A stretch of DNA of 64,000 bases from Bradyrhizobium canariense (GCF_018130465.1 NZ_JAFCKJ010000001.1:124001-188000), one strand, 5' to 3'; positions 26,413 to 35,031 are shown, numbered from the stretch's first letter. The notes: a model not told the origin generated them from the sequence alone. Translations and numbers: made by a program.

Positions 26413-27405
26413 ATGATAGCGGTGCTGGTGCGTCAGCCGGGTGGGCCGGATGCACTCGAGTTGGTCGAGCTTCCGGTGCCTGTGCCCGGACCCGGCCAGG
26501 TGCAAATCCGGGCCGAGGCATTCGGCGTGGGGCAGCCCGATGTGCTGATCCGGCGTGGCGTCTACAAATGGATGCCGCCGCTGCCGGCCAATCCCGGCAA
26601 TGATGTCGCCGGCCGCATTGCCGCGCTCGGGTCCGGCGTCGAGGGGTTTACGATCGGCCAGAAGGTGCTGCTGAGCGCGCGCGATCTGTCGCAGCGCGGC
26701 GGCTGCTACGCCGATTATGTGGTCGCGCCCGCTGACGCCATTCATGCGCTGCCCGACAATGTCGACCTGCAGGCGGCCGTGTGCCTGTCGAACTACCAGG
26801 TGGCTTACGCGCTGCTGCACGAGTGCCGGCATCCGCGCGCACCGGCGAGCGTGCTGGTGATCGGGGCGGCCGGGGGTGTCGGCACCGCACTGGTGCAGCT
26901 CGCCAAGCTCGCGCAGATGAATGTCATCGGCACCGTCTCCACCGAAGAGAAGGCCGCGTTCGCGAAGGGCAACGGCGCCGATCATGTCATCTACTACCGC
27001 CGCGAAGACGTGGTGGCGCGGACCCGCGAGCTGACCCATGGCGAGGGCGTCGGCCTCGTGCTCGATCACGTCTGCGGGCCCGAGTTCACGGGCTATCTCG
27101 GCGCGCTCGGCAAATGGGGGACGCTGCTGTCGTACAACGCCTTCGCCGGATTGCCGGAAGAAAACCTGATGGCGGCGATGCGCGACCATCTCGACATCTG
27201 CCCGGCGATACGCTGCTTCTCCTTCCACATCTATGACCACGACCGCGACGGGCGTCGCGCACTCATGCGCAACGTGATCGATGCGCTGAGCCGCAACGCG
27301 ATCAAGCCGGCGATCTCGGCGGTCCTGAAGCTCGACGAGGTCAGGCAGGCCCACACGCTGCTCGAGCAGGGCTCCGCGCTCGGCAAGATCATCATGACGC
27401 CATGA
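26413..27405 (+). CDS. Zinc-independent alcohol dehydrogenase / quinone oxidoreductase-like (MDR family)
   Basis: 330 residues of the medium-chain dehydrogenase/reductase superfamily. The N-terminal GroES-like domain has LVELPVPVPGPGQVQI and GNDVAGRIAALGSGV; the Rossmann motif is VIGAAGGVGTALVQLAKL (about 150-168). Catalytic zinc ligands are absent, as in NADPH quinone oxidoreductases. The ATG at 26413 is preferred because the ATG at 26389 abuts the operator palindrome and GGGAGG lies upstream of 26413. First gene of the plus arm of the GntR cluster. Confidence 0.88.
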   Translation: MIAVLVRQPGGPDALELVELPVPVPGPGQVQIRAEAFGVGQPDVLIRRGVYKWMPPLPANPGNDVAGRIAALGSGVEGFTIGQKVLLSARDLSQRGGCYADYVVAPADAIHALPDNVDLQAAVCLSNYQVAYALLHECRHPRAPASVLVIGAAGGVGTALVQLAKLAQMNVIGTVSTEEKAAFAKGNGADHVIYYRREDVVARTRELTHGEGVGLVLDHVCGPEFTGYLGALGKWGTLLSYNAFAGLPEENLMAAMRDHLDICPAIRCFSFHIYDHDRDGRRALMRNVIDALSRNAIKPAISAVLKLDEVRQAHTLLEQGSALGKIIMTP

Positions 27406-27421
27406 GGGGGTGGATTGCACG

Positions 27422-28327
27422 ATGACGACACAAGCACCCATTGCACGCTTCACCCGGCTCCGGCACGCGAGCTTTGCCTCGCCCGATCCCGAGCGGTTGC
27501 TCGACTATTACCGCGCCGTGATCGGTCTTGGCCTCGTCGGCCGCGACGGAAATCGCATCTTCCTCGCCAACGATTCCGAGCAGCTTTCGCTGGTGATCGA
27601 ACCCGGCGACGCGGCGCTGACGAGCATCGCCTTCGAGATATCTCCCGATGTCCAGATCGAGGCGCTCGGCGCCGCGCTGAAGCAGGCAGATCTGCGGCCC
27701 GAACTTCAGAGCGATCCCCTGCCTGGCGTTTCCAGGCTGCTGTCGTTCAGCGATCCCGAAGGCACGCGCTTCGAGTTGATCCAGGGCTGGACGCCGACGC
27801 CGGCGCAGGAGCGGATCGGTGCGCTTGCCGTCACCAAGCTTGGCCATGTCGCCCTTCGCACGCCCGATCCGCGCGCGGCCTCGGAGTTCTACGCCAACGC
27901 CATGGGCCTGCGGGTCTCCGACTGGATCGAGGACCGCTTCGTCTTCATGCGCAGCGGCTATGAACATCACACGCTGAACTTCGCCCGCGCGCCCGGCCGC
28001 GGCCTGCATCATGTCGCGTTCGAGCTGCGGGGGCCGACCCACATGCAGCAGGCGTGCGACCATCTCGCCCGGCACAAGCTCCCCGTTCTCTGGGGACCGG
28101 TACGTCACGGCCCGGGCCACAACACGGCGATCTATCACCGCAATCCCGACGGGCATCTGGTCGAGCTGTTCCACGACCTCGACCGCATGACAGACGAGGA
28201 GCTCGGCTATTTCGAGCCGCGTCCCTGGCATCGCGACCGACCGCAGCGGCCAAAAGTCTGGGTCGGCCTGCCGCGCGACGTCTGGGGCATGCCGCCATCG
28301 CCTGAATGCACGGAGTTCGCCCGCTAG
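27422..28327 (+). CDS. VOC-family, type I extradiol dioxygenase-like protein
   Basis: 301 residues with two vicinal-oxygen-chelate domains, the arrangement of catechol 2,3-dioxygenase-like enzymes. The second domain carries the expected Fe ligands: His in TKLGHVALRTPDP, His in GLHHVAFEL and Glu in GHLVELFHD. The enzyme would cleave a catecholic ring next to its hydroxyls. The substrate is unknown. ATG 27422 (MTTQAPIARFTRL) is preferred over GTG 27410. It follows the oxidoreductase gene by 16 bases and is probably co-transcribed with it. Confidence 0.88.
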   Translation: MTTQAPIARFTRLRHASFASPDPERLLDYYRAVIGLGLVGRDGNRIFLANDSEQLSLVIEPGDAALTSIAFEISPDVQIEALGAALKQADLRPELQSDPLPGVSRLLSFSDPEGTRFELIQGWTPTPAQERIGALAVTKLGHVALRTPDPRAASEFYANAMGLRVSDWIEDRFVFMRSGYEHHTLNFARAPGRGLHHVAFELRGPTHMQQACDHLARHKLPVLWGPVRHGPGHNTAIYHRNPDGHLVELFHDLDRMTDEELGYFEPRPWHRDRPQRPKVWVGLPRDVWGMPPSPECTEFAR

Positions 28328-28401
28328 CGGATTCAGGGTTTGAATTGAAGAACGCCGCCTCGCTGCGGCCAACGAAATAACAATCAAAGGGAGAAGCATC
28401 C

Positions 28402-29391
28402 ATGCGACGGATGAAGCGGCTTGCTGCGGCGATTTTTCTGCTTGGCGGATTTCTTGGCAGTTGTCTCGCAACCACCCCGGCGTCGGCCGACAATTATCCG
28501 TCGCGCCCGATCCGGCTGCTGCATGGATTTGCCGCCGGCGGCGCGGCAGACACGCTGTCGCGCATCATCGCCGACGGGCTCTCGAAAAAGCTCGGGCAGC
28601 CGATCATCGTCGAGGCCAAGCCTGGCGCCGGCGGCAACATCGCCGCGGATGCCGTCGCGAAAGCGGCGCCCGACGGCTACACGATCGGGCTCGTCACCGG
28701 CGCTCACGCAATTTCCGCGGCGACCTACAAGAGCCTTGCCTACCAGCCGGCCGAGAGCTTCGAGATGATCTCGACGCTGGTCTATTACGCGCTCGTCATC
28801 GCCGTGCGCAGCGACTACCCGGCAAAATCGCTGGGCGAGCTCGTCGCCATGGCAAAGCAGAAGCCCGGCGCGCTCAGCTTCGGATCGGTCGGTTTCGGCA
28901 GCACGCATCATCTTGCAGGAGAGCTGTTGAACGCAGCCGCCGGCGTCGAGATCGTGCACGTGCCCTATCGCGGCGATTCCCAATCCGTCACCGCGTTGCT
29001 CGGCGGAGAAGTTCCGGTGATCGTCGGCACGCCGGTCCTGCTCGCCCCGCAGATCCAGGGCGGTGCGATCCGCGGCCTGGCGGTGACCTCGCCGACGCGC
29101 ACCGCATTGTTGCCGGACGTGCCGACGGTTCAGGAAGCCGGTATCAAGGGATATGACGTGCGCACCTGGGCCGGCCTCCTGGCCCCGAAGGGAACGCCGC
29201 CCGCCATCATGGCCGCACTCAATGCGGCGACGCGCGGCGCGCTCGAGGATCCCGACCTCAAGCAACGCCTGGAGACGGCCGTCGGCGGCGAGGTCCGCGG
29301 CAGCTCGGCTGAGGAGATGAAGACACTGATCGAGACCGAGATCGCCAAATGGACGGGCGTGGTGGAACGGGCGAAGATTCCGAAGATCTGA
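28402..29391 (+). CDS. Bug-family (TctC-like) periplasmic substrate-binding protein
   Basis: 329 residues. A signal peptide ends near TTPASA, then the mature start DNYPSRPIRLLHGFAAGGAADTLSRIIADGLSKKLGQPIIVEAKPGAGGN is the Bug signature. Bug proteins bind small carboxylates and often aromatic acids for tripartite tricarboxylate transporters, but no TctAB membrane genes are nearby. A good site AAAGGGAGAAG precedes the ATG. It is downstream of the dioxygenase gene with a 74-base gap, and probably captures the substrate of this cluster. Confidence 0.92.
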   Translation: MRRMKRLAAAIFLLGGFLGSCLATTPASADNYPSRPIRLLHGFAAGGAADTLSRIIADGLSKKLGQPIIVEAKPGAGGNIAADAVAKAAPDGYTIGLVTGAHAISAATYKSLAYQPAESFEMISTLVYYALVIAVRSDYPAKSLGELVAMAKQKPGALSFGSVGFGSTHHLAGELLNAAAGVEIVHVPYRGDSQSVTALLGGEVPVIVGTPVLLAPQIQGGAIRGLAVTSPTRTALLPDVPTVQEAGIKGYDVRTWAGLLAPKGTPPAIMAALNAATRGALEDPDLKQRLETAVGGEVRGSSAEEMKTLIETEIAKWTGVVERAKIPKI

Positions 29392-29418
29392 TCCCAAATA
29401 AGACAGGGGCCCGTAAGC

Positions 29419-29820
29419 CTATCGCGCTTCGACCACCTCGCCATCCTCTTTCACGAACCGGCCGACGGGATTGTCCAGGAGATCGATGACGGCTTCCGAA
29501 GGCCGGCACAGGCGTGTGCCCTTGGAGGTCACCACGATCGGACGGTTGATCAGGATGGGGTGCGCGAGCATCTGATCGATCAGCTCGTCGTCGGACCATT
29601 TCGGGTCATCGAGGCCGAGCTCCTTGTAGGGCGTGCCTTTCTCCCGCAGCAGCGCGCGAGCGGAGATGCCCAGGGCCTTGACGAGCTCGACCAGCTTTTC
29701 GCGGGATGGCGGCGTCTTCAGATATTCGACGACGACCGGCTCGGCGCCGCTCTGCCGGATCATCGCCAACGTGTTGCGCGAGGTGCCGCAGTCGGGGTTG
29801 TGATAGATCGTGACGCTCAT
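29419..29820 (-). CDS. arsC: Arsenate reductase, glutaredoxin-linked ArsC
   Basis: 133 residues of the thioredoxin-fold ArsC family. The catalytic Cys11 lies in YHNPDCGTSRNTL, and the conserved Arg in LINRPIVVTSKGTRLCRPSE matches the arsenate-binding site. It reduces As(V) to As(III) with glutathione and glutaredoxin. The start overlaps the acr3 stop by four bases, so it is translationally coupled. It is the second, unrelated arsenate reductase of this operon. Confidence 0.94.
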   Translation of the reverse strand: MSVTIYHNPDCGTSRNTLAMIRQSGAEPVVVEYLKTPPSREKLVELVKALGISARALLREKGTPYKELGLDDPKWSDDELIDQMLAHPILINRPIVVTSKGTRLCRPSEAVIDLLDNPVGRFVKEDGEVVEAR

Positions 29821-30872
29821 GATCGGACCTCAACCGAAGTGGCGGCCCCGCCAGCGCCTGCTTCGTACCAGCCTCTGGTCGCCTTCACGATGCGGACGAC
29901 GGATAGCATCACCGGCACCTCGACAAGAACGCCGACCACAGTTGCAAGCGCTGCGCCGGAGTCCAGGCCGAACAAGCTGATCGCGGCAGCGACTGCCAAC
30001 TCAAAGAAGTTGCTCGCGCCGATCAGCGCTGCTGGAGCGGCGACGCACCAGGCCACGCCAAACCGCCGGCTGAGCCAATACGCCAGGCCCGCATTGAAAT
30101 AAACCTGGACGAGGATTGGCACTGCGAGGATCGCGATCACGCCAGGCTGCCTGACGATCTGCTCTCCCTGAAAGCCGAATAGGAGAATCAACGTCGCCAG
30201 AAGCGCAACGAGCGAAAGAGGTTGCAGCATCCGCAGGCTGCGGGCGAAAGCATCGCCGCCCTTTTGCAGCAGCACCCTTCGCCACACTTGCGCGACGATC
30301 ACGGGGACCATGATGTAGAGCAAAACCGATAGCATCAGCGTGCCCCAGGGGACGCTGATGGAGGCCACCCCGAGCAGCAGTCCCACGAGCGGTGCGAACA
30401 GGAAAACCATGATCACGTCGTTGAGCGCGACCTGGCTCAAAGTGTAGTGAGGCTCCCCCTCGCATAGATTGGACCATACGAACACCATCGCGGTGCAAGG
30501 CGCGGCGGCCAGCAGGATCAGGCCGGCGATGTAGGACGGGATCTGGCCCGCCGGCAGCATCGGCGCGAACACATGGCCGATGAAGAACGTGCCCAGCAGC
30601 GCCATCGAGAATGGCTTTACGGCCCAGTTGATGAAAAGGGTAACGCCCACGCCGCGCCAGTGCTCACGGACTTGGCCCAGCGAGCCGAAATCAATCTTCA
30701 GCAACATCGGCACGATCATGAGCCAGATGAGCGCCGCAACCGGCAGGTTAACCTTGGCAACCTCAGCGGTCGCGACCGCAGCAAAGAAGCCTGGCATGAC
30801 ATGTCCCAGCGCTACGCCGGCCACGATGCAAAGCGCAACCCAGAGAGTAAGGTATCGTTCGAAGAGTCCCAT
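29817..30872 (-). CDS. acr3: ACR3-family arsenite exporter
   Basis: 351 residues, about ten membrane segments. The essential ACR3 cysteine is seen as Cys126 in APCTAMVFVWSNL. The N-terminal MGLFERYLTLWVALCIVAGVALGH is typical. It exports As(III) produced by the flanking reductases, driven by the proton motive force. It starts three bases after the stop of the phosphatase-type arsC and is the third gene of the arsR-arsC-acr3-arsC operon. Confidence 0.95.
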   Translation of the reverse strand: MGLFERYLTLWVALCIVAGVALGHVMPGFFAAVATAEVAKVNLPVAALIWLMIVPMLLKIDFGSLGQVREHWRGVGVTLFINWAVKPFSMALLGTFFIGHVFAPMLPAGQIPSYIAGLILLAAAPCTAMVFVWSNLCEGEPHYTLSQVALNDVIMVFLFAPLVGLLLGVASISVPWGTLMLSVLLYIMVPVIVAQVWRRVLLQKGGDAFARSLRMLQPLSLVALLATLILLFGFQGEQIVRQPGVIAILAVPILVQVYFNAGLAYWLSRRFGVAWCVAAPAALIGASNFFELAVAAAISLFGLDSGAALATVVGVLVEVPVMLSVVRIVKATRGWYEAGAGGAATSVEVRS

Positions 30873-30875
30873 GGG

Positions 30876-31403
30876 CTACGCCACATCGTCATTGGAAAGG
30901 GATGCGCCATCGGAGCGGCCGATCTCGCGCAGCTTGGTGCCGAGCGACAACTTGTCGATGCTCCTCAGCGGGAGGTTCACAAAGGTATCGATCCGGTTCT
31001 TCAGGTAGCGGAAGGCCGTGACGAATGCCGCCTGCCTCTGCAGCTCCGTGCCTTCGGCAGCGGCGGGGTCCTCGATGCCCCAGTGCGCGGTCATCGGCTG
31101 CCCTGGCCAGATCGGGCAGGCCTCACCGGCGGCGTTGTCGCAGACGGTGAAGACGAAATCCATCACCGGCGCATCGGACGCGGCGAACTCCAGCCAGCTC
31201 TTCGAGCGCATCCCGCCGGCGGGATAGTCCATACTTTCCAGCGTTCGGAGTGCCAGCGGGTGGACCGCGCCTTTCGGCGTGCTGCCGGCGGAGAAGGACT
31301 GGAAGCGGCCGGCGCCGTCCTTGCGCAGGATCGACTCGGCGAGGATCGAGCGCGCCGAATTGCCGGTGCACAGGAACCGGACATTGTAGATCTGGTCAGG
31401 CAC
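30876..31403 (-). CDS. arsC: Arsenate reductase, low-molecular-weight phosphatase type (ArsC)
   Basis: 175 residues. The P-loop CTGNSARS (Cys12, C-X5-R) is that of low-molecular-weight tyrosine phosphatases and thioredoxin- or mycothiol-linked arsenate reductases. DFVFTVCDNAAGEACPIWPG supplies the resolving cysteines. Start is GTG 31403 with AAGGGACGAG upstream; it overlaps the arsR stop by eight bases. The longer frame to 31511 is only arsR DNA read in another phase. Confidence 0.93.
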   Translation of the reverse strand: MPDQIYNVRFLCTGNSARSILAESILRKDGAGRFQSFSAGSTPKGAVHPLALRTLESMDYPAGGMRSKSWLEFAASDAPVMDFVFTVCDNAAGEACPIWPGQPMTAHWGIEDPAAAEGTELQRQAAFVTAFRYLKNRIDTFVNLPLRSIDKLSLGTKLREIGRSDGASLSNDDVA

Positions 31404-31758
31404 GGACTCGTCCCTTTCGTTTTGGAGAGCAACAGGCTTGAAGGCTGTCGACCACCGGCTCGCACACCTCGGGCCGCCCGCCGCAGCAATCCCGCAGCAG
31501 GAAAACCGCAACGTCGCGGAATTCGGCGAGGTTGGCGCGATAAACGATCGAGCGGCTGTGCCGTTCGGACGTCACCAGGCGCGCGCGCGTCAGGATCGAC
31601 AGATGCGCCGAGAGCGTGTTCTGCGGCACTTCCAGCAGGCGGGCGAGATCGCCGGCCGCAAGGCCGTCGGGCTCATGCCGGACCAGCGTCCGGAACGCCT
31701 CCAGCCGGGTCGATTGAGACAAGGCGGCGAGGGCGAGAACGGCTTCTTCGGTTTCCAT
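31396..31758 (-). CDS. arsR: ArsR-family arsenic-sensing repressor (first copy)
   Basis: 120 residues. Winged helix with LAALSQSTRLEAFRTLVRHEPDGLAAGDLARLLEVPQNTLSAHLSIL. The C-terminus has cysteines DCCGGRPEVCEPVV and ACC that could bind As(III). It heads the minus-strand operon, and a site matching two others in the island (31761-31774) sits directly upstream of its start. As(III) binding would release it and induce the operon. Confidence 0.93.
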   Translation of the reverse strand: METEEAVLALAALSQSTRLEAFRTLVRHEPDGLAAGDLARLLEVPQNTLSAHLSILTRARLVTSERHSRSIVYRANLAEFRDVAVFLLRDCCGGRPEVCEPVVDSLQACCSPKRKGRVRA

Positions 31759-31760
31759 AT

Positions 31761-31774
31761 ATCCAGATTTACGG
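31761..31774. promoter_or_regulatory. Candidate ArsR site 1, upstream of first arsR
   Basis: ATCCAGATTTACGG, 3-16 bases upstream of the arsR start on the minus strand. It matches sites 2 and 3 in TCCAGA..TA.GG. Weaker than those two (11 of 14 with site 2). Confidence 0.45.
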
Positions 31775-31837
31775 AACTAACTCGGGCGCGTCAATCCGGA
31801 ACTCAACCCGTAGGGCGACCGTGCTGGTATTTCGAAC

Positions 31838-31852
31838 ATTCCAGAATTATGG
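31838..31852. promoter_or_regulatory. Candidate ArsR site 2, upstream of second arsR
   Basis: ATTCCAGAATTATGG, followed directly by a perfect TTGACA -35 (31854-31859). It differs by one base of 15 from site 3. It lies 39-53 bases upstream of the second arsR start. An overlap with the -35 region fits repression. Confidence 0.6.
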
Positions 31853-31890
31853 TTTGACAGTTCGGCATCAGCAGGCGCATCGTGGCGGCC

Positions 31891-32208
31891 ATGAAGATCG
31901 ATGACGCAGCAGCACGCCTCGAAGCCCTGGGTAACCGGACGCGACTCCAGATCTATCGCACCTTGGTTCGGGCTGGGCACAAGGGCATGCCTGTCGGCCG
32001 CTTGCAAGAGAAGCTGAAGATACCGGCGTCGACGCTATCGCATCACATCAAGACGCTGGTCTCGGTCGGGCTCGTCAGCCAGGTCCGGGAATCGACGACA
32101 CTGATCTGCCATGCGAATTTCGACGCGATGCGGGGCCTGGTCGATTTCCTGGTGGCGGAGTGCTGTGCCGACGAGGTCGGATGCAGGGACGCCAAAACAG
32201 CGGCCTGA
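31891..32208 (+). CDS. ArsR-family repressor (second copy)
   Basis: 105 residues. The winged helix reads ARLEALGNRTRLQIYRTLVRAGHKGMPVGRLQEKLKIPASTLSHHIKTLVSVGLV, then CHANFDAMRGLVDFLVAECCADEVGC, whose CC and C are a plausible arsenite site distinct from the first copy. Divergent from the first arsR; drives or controls the plus-strand genes. Start ATG 31891 is chosen; GTG 31882 adds three residues. The monooxygenase gene follows after 48 bases. Confidence 0.9.
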   Translation: MKIDDAAARLEALGNRTRLQIYRTLVRAGHKGMPVGRLQEKLKIPASTLSHHIKTLVSVGLVSQVRESTTLICHANFDAMRGLVDFLVAECCADEVGCRDAKTAA

Positions 32209-32231
32209 TTTTTTTGACGAAATATTCCATG

Positions 32232-32246
32232 ATTCCAGAAATATGG
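32232..32246. promoter_or_regulatory. Candidate ArsR site 3, upstream of the monooxygenase gene
   Basis: ATTCCAGAAATATGG, 14 of 15 bases identical to site 2, 11-25 bases upstream of the FAD monooxygenase start. It suggests the monooxygenase gene has its own regulated promoter. Confidence 0.6.
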
Positions 32247-32256
32247 GAGAAGCCGG

Positions 32257-33624
32257 ATGAACGGGAAGACGGTAGCGATCATCGGGGCAGGGCCCGTCGG
32301 CTTGGCCGCGGCCGCGCATGTATTCGAACGCGGCATGTCGCCCGTCGTGTTGGAGGCTGGCCCCGAAGCGGGGCACGCGGTTCGCCAGTGGCAGCAGGTC
32401 CAGCTCTTCTCCCCATGGGAGTACAATATCGACAAGGCCGCGGCGCGGCTACTCGCACCGACCGGATGGAATTCACCGGACCCCCAGTCTTATCCAACGG
32501 GCGGCGAGCTGCTCGATCGATATTTGACGCCGCTTGCGACGCGCACGCCGCTGCGCGATGGCATCCGGACCTCGAGCCGTGTCACGGCGATCAGCCGCGT
32601 CGGCTTCGACAAGGCGAAGACGAAAGGGCGCGAGCAGGCGCCGTTCGAAATCCGCTACCAGAACGGCAAAGGTCCCGAAGTGCTGCGTACCGACGCCGTG
32701 ATCGATACATCAGGCACATGGTTCTCGCCCAATCCCGCCGGAGGTAATGGTCTGCCCGCGATCGGCGAGCGTGAATGCGCCGGCCGCATCGCTTATGGCA
32801 TGCCCGACGTCCGCGGTGCCGGCCGCGCCAGATATGCAGGGAAGATCGTTGCGGTGCTCGGCGCTGGTCATTCTGCGGTGGGTACACTGATCGATCTCGT
32901 GCATCTCGCGGGCGAGGTACCGGGGACGCAAGCTGTCTGGCTGTTGCGCGGCGCCGATCCCGCCAAGGCTTTTGGCGGCGGCCGCAATGACAAGCTTGCC
33001 GCACGCGGAGAGCTCGGCAGCGCCTTCGCTGCGCTCGTTGCCTCCGGGAAGATCAAGGTCGAAACCGAATTCGGCGTCACGCATCTGTCGGAATCCGAGG
33101 GCCGCCTCGAGATCGCGTCCGGCTCCGGTTGCGGCGGACGAAGCGTGATCGTGGACGAGCTGATCGTCTCGACGGGCTTTCGTCCCGATTTTTCGTTCCT
33201 GTTCGAATTGCGCTTGCGGCTCGATCCCGCCATCGAGGCGCCGGTCGCCCTGGCACCGCTGATCGATCCCAACGAGCACAGCTGCGGCACGGTTCGCCCG
33301 CACGGCGCGCGCGAGCTTTCGCACGATGAGCCGGGCTTCTACATGGCTGGCATGAAGTCGTATGGCCGTGCGCCGACCTTTCTCATGATGACAGGGTATG
33401 AGCAGGTCCGCTCGATTGCGGCCGATCTCGCCGGCGACAAGGAAGCCGCCGCAAGGGTGGAGCTCGTGCTGCCGGAGACCGGCGTCTGCACGCGCGGCGG
33501 CGTCGAGTTCACCGCAGCCGAATCGGGATGTTGCGGTGGGCCGGCGAAGCAGGAACCAACGGCCTGTTGCGCCGCCGACGAGGCGGCGAAGAAGGCCGGC
33601 GCTTCGGGGTGCGGTTGTTCATGA
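32257..33624 (+). CDS. FAD/NAD(P)-binding monooxygenase-like oxidoreductase with Cys-rich tail (ArsO-like)
   Basis: 455 residues. Two dinucleotide-binding sites are visible: IIGAGPVGLAAAAH (8-21) and VLGAGHSAVGTLIDL (about 203-217). The core resembles flavin-containing monooxygenases. Its place after a second arsR recalls ArsO, a flavin protein seen in some ars clusters, but that name is by analogy. After about residue 420 the protein has a Cys-rich tail with CC, CC and CGC pairs (SGCCGG, ACCAAD, SGCGCS). Possible roles are arsenite binding or oxidation; neither is proven. Confidence 0.85.
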   Translation: MNGKTVAIIGAGPVGLAAAAHVFERGMSPVVLEAGPEAGHAVRQWQQVQLFSPWEYNIDKAAARLLAPTGWNSPDPQSYPTGGELLDRYLTPLATRTPLRDGIRTSSRVTAISRVGFDKAKTKGREQAPFEIRYQNGKGPEVLRTDAVIDTSGTWFSPNPAGGNGLPAIGERECAGRIAYGMPDVRGAGRARYAGKIVAVLGAGHSAVGTLIDLVHLAGEVPGTQAVWLLRGADPAKAFGGGRNDKLAARGELGSAFAALVASGKIKVETEFGVTHLSESEGRLEIASGSGCGGRSVIVDELIVSTGFRPDFSFLFELRLRLDPAIEAPVALAPLIDPNEHSCGTVRPHGARELSHDEPGFYMAGMKSYGRAPTFLMMTGYEQVRSIAADLAGDKEAAARVELVLPETGVCTRGGVEFTAAESGCCGGPAKQEPTACCAADEAAKKAGASGCGCS

Positions 33625-33736
33625 AGGTGGTTGTTGCAGGTGAAACCGGAGATTTGCTCACTTTCGTTCGTGCGCCGTTTCGGCCTGGGGGCGGGAGGAC
33701 AGCATTCGTAACCTGAGCGGTCGGTCTCTGATCGCG

Positions 33737-34918
33737 GTGATGTGCATCGGCCAGGTCGGCAATCTGCTGCCGCATGTAACGTTGTCCGCGAATCTGGCGC
33801 AGCATCTGATGCCGGCGTGGGGGCTGTCGGCGGCCGAAGGCGGCTTGATGGCGAGCGGTTACGCGTTCGGCTACATGCTCGCCGTGCCCGTGCTGACGAC
33901 GTTGACCGACCGGATCGACGCACGGCTCGTCCTGCTCTGGGGCTCGATCGTCAGCGGGCTGGCGACCGCCGCGTTCGGAATCTTCGCGCAAGGGTTTTGG
34001 TCCGCGACCGCGATCTGGTCCCTGGCAGGGCTTGGATTTGCCGGCGCCTACATGCCGGGCCTGAAGGCGCTGACGGACCGGTTGCCCGCCGGCGACACCT
34101 CGCGCGCCGTCACGCTGTACACGTCGAGCTTCTCGGTCGGCGTCGGCCTCTCGTTCCTGGTCGCGCAAGTGATCGCCGACCGCTGGGGATGGCGGACAGC
34201 TTTCCTTGTCACCGGCTTTGGACCTATCGCAATGGTCGTCGCGTGCCTTCTGATGCAGGAGCAGCGGCCCGCGCCGAAGACGGGACGTCTTTTGAACTTC
34301 GCGCCCGTCTTCGCCAACCGCGAGGCGCTCGGATACATCTTCGGCTACGGCGCCCACTGCTTCGAGCTCTACGGCATCCGCACCTGGCTGGTCGGGTTCT
34401 GGACCTTCGTCGTGGCGCATCAAGGCGCGCCGTCGTGGTTGAGCCCCGTCGTGCTGAGCTTCTGCTTCGCGGTGATCTCGATGCCCGCCAGCATCCTCGG
34501 CAACGAGGCTGCGCTGAAATTCGGCCGCCATCGCGCGATCACGGTCGTGATGATCGCGTCGGCCTGCGTCGCACTGATCATCGGGCTCAACGCGACGGCG
34601 CCGGCATGGGTGCTCGCGCTGCTGCTGCTCGTCTACGGTTTGACTGTGCCGGCGGATTCGGGCGCGTTGACCGCCGGCATGTCGGCCGCGGCTGTGTCCG
34701 AACATCGCGGCGCGACCCTGGCCCTGCATTCGACGGTCGGCTTTGGCCTGTCGGCTGTCGGCGCCTGGGGCACCGGCGCCGCGCTCGACGCGGCCGGCGG
34801 CCCGCAGAGCGCGACCGGCTGGCTGCTGGCGTTCAGCGTTCTGGCGGCCGGAATCGCGTTGGGTCCGTTCGCGCTGCTGTGGGCGCGGAGGGGGCAGCCC
34901 AGAAATCATCTGTCATGA
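33737..34918 (+). CDS. MFS transporter of the arsenic island
   Basis: 393 residues, about twelve membrane segments. A typical MFS loop follows TM2 (TLTDRIDARLVLLWG). It may export an arsenical or other product of the monooxygenase, given its place; no family name specific to arsenic (ArsJ, ArsK) can be assigned. The frame is open to about 33644 but contains no ATG or GTG before 33737. The only SD-like match, GGGAGGA (33693-33699), sits before ATT at 33704, so the N-terminus may be longer. Confidence 0.83.
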   Translation: MMCIGQVGNLLPHVTLSANLAQHLMPAWGLSAAEGGLMASGYAFGYMLAVPVLTTLTDRIDARLVLLWGSIVSGLATAAFGIFAQGFWSATAIWSLAGLGFAGAYMPGLKALTDRLPAGDTSRAVTLYTSSFSVGVGLSFLVAQVIADRWGWRTAFLVTGFGPIAMVVACLLMQEQRPAPKTGRLLNFAPVFANREALGYIFGYGAHCFELYGIRTWLVGFWTFVVAHQGAPSWLSPVVLSFCFAVISMPASILGNEAALKFGRHRAITVVMIASACVALIIGLNATAPAWVLALLLLVYGLTVPADSGALTAGMSAAAVSEHRGATLALHSTVGFGLSAVGAWGTGAALDAAGGPQSATGWLLAFSVLAAGIALGPFALLWARRGQPRNHLS

Positions 34919-35031
34919 GCGTGCTTGGCGGCTATGTTTCCGGCGATTGCGAGAACTGTCGCGGCGGGACGCGTTGATCACTGTCAGGCTCGCGCGAGCG
35001 CGCCTTGTCGGTTGCGCGCTCGCCCTGTCTT

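Noticed and set aside
26314-27453. Extension of the GntR frame to 27453
   Set aside because: The extra part is antisense to the oxidoreductase gene and would cover the operator; the regulator has normal starts at 26313 or 26348.
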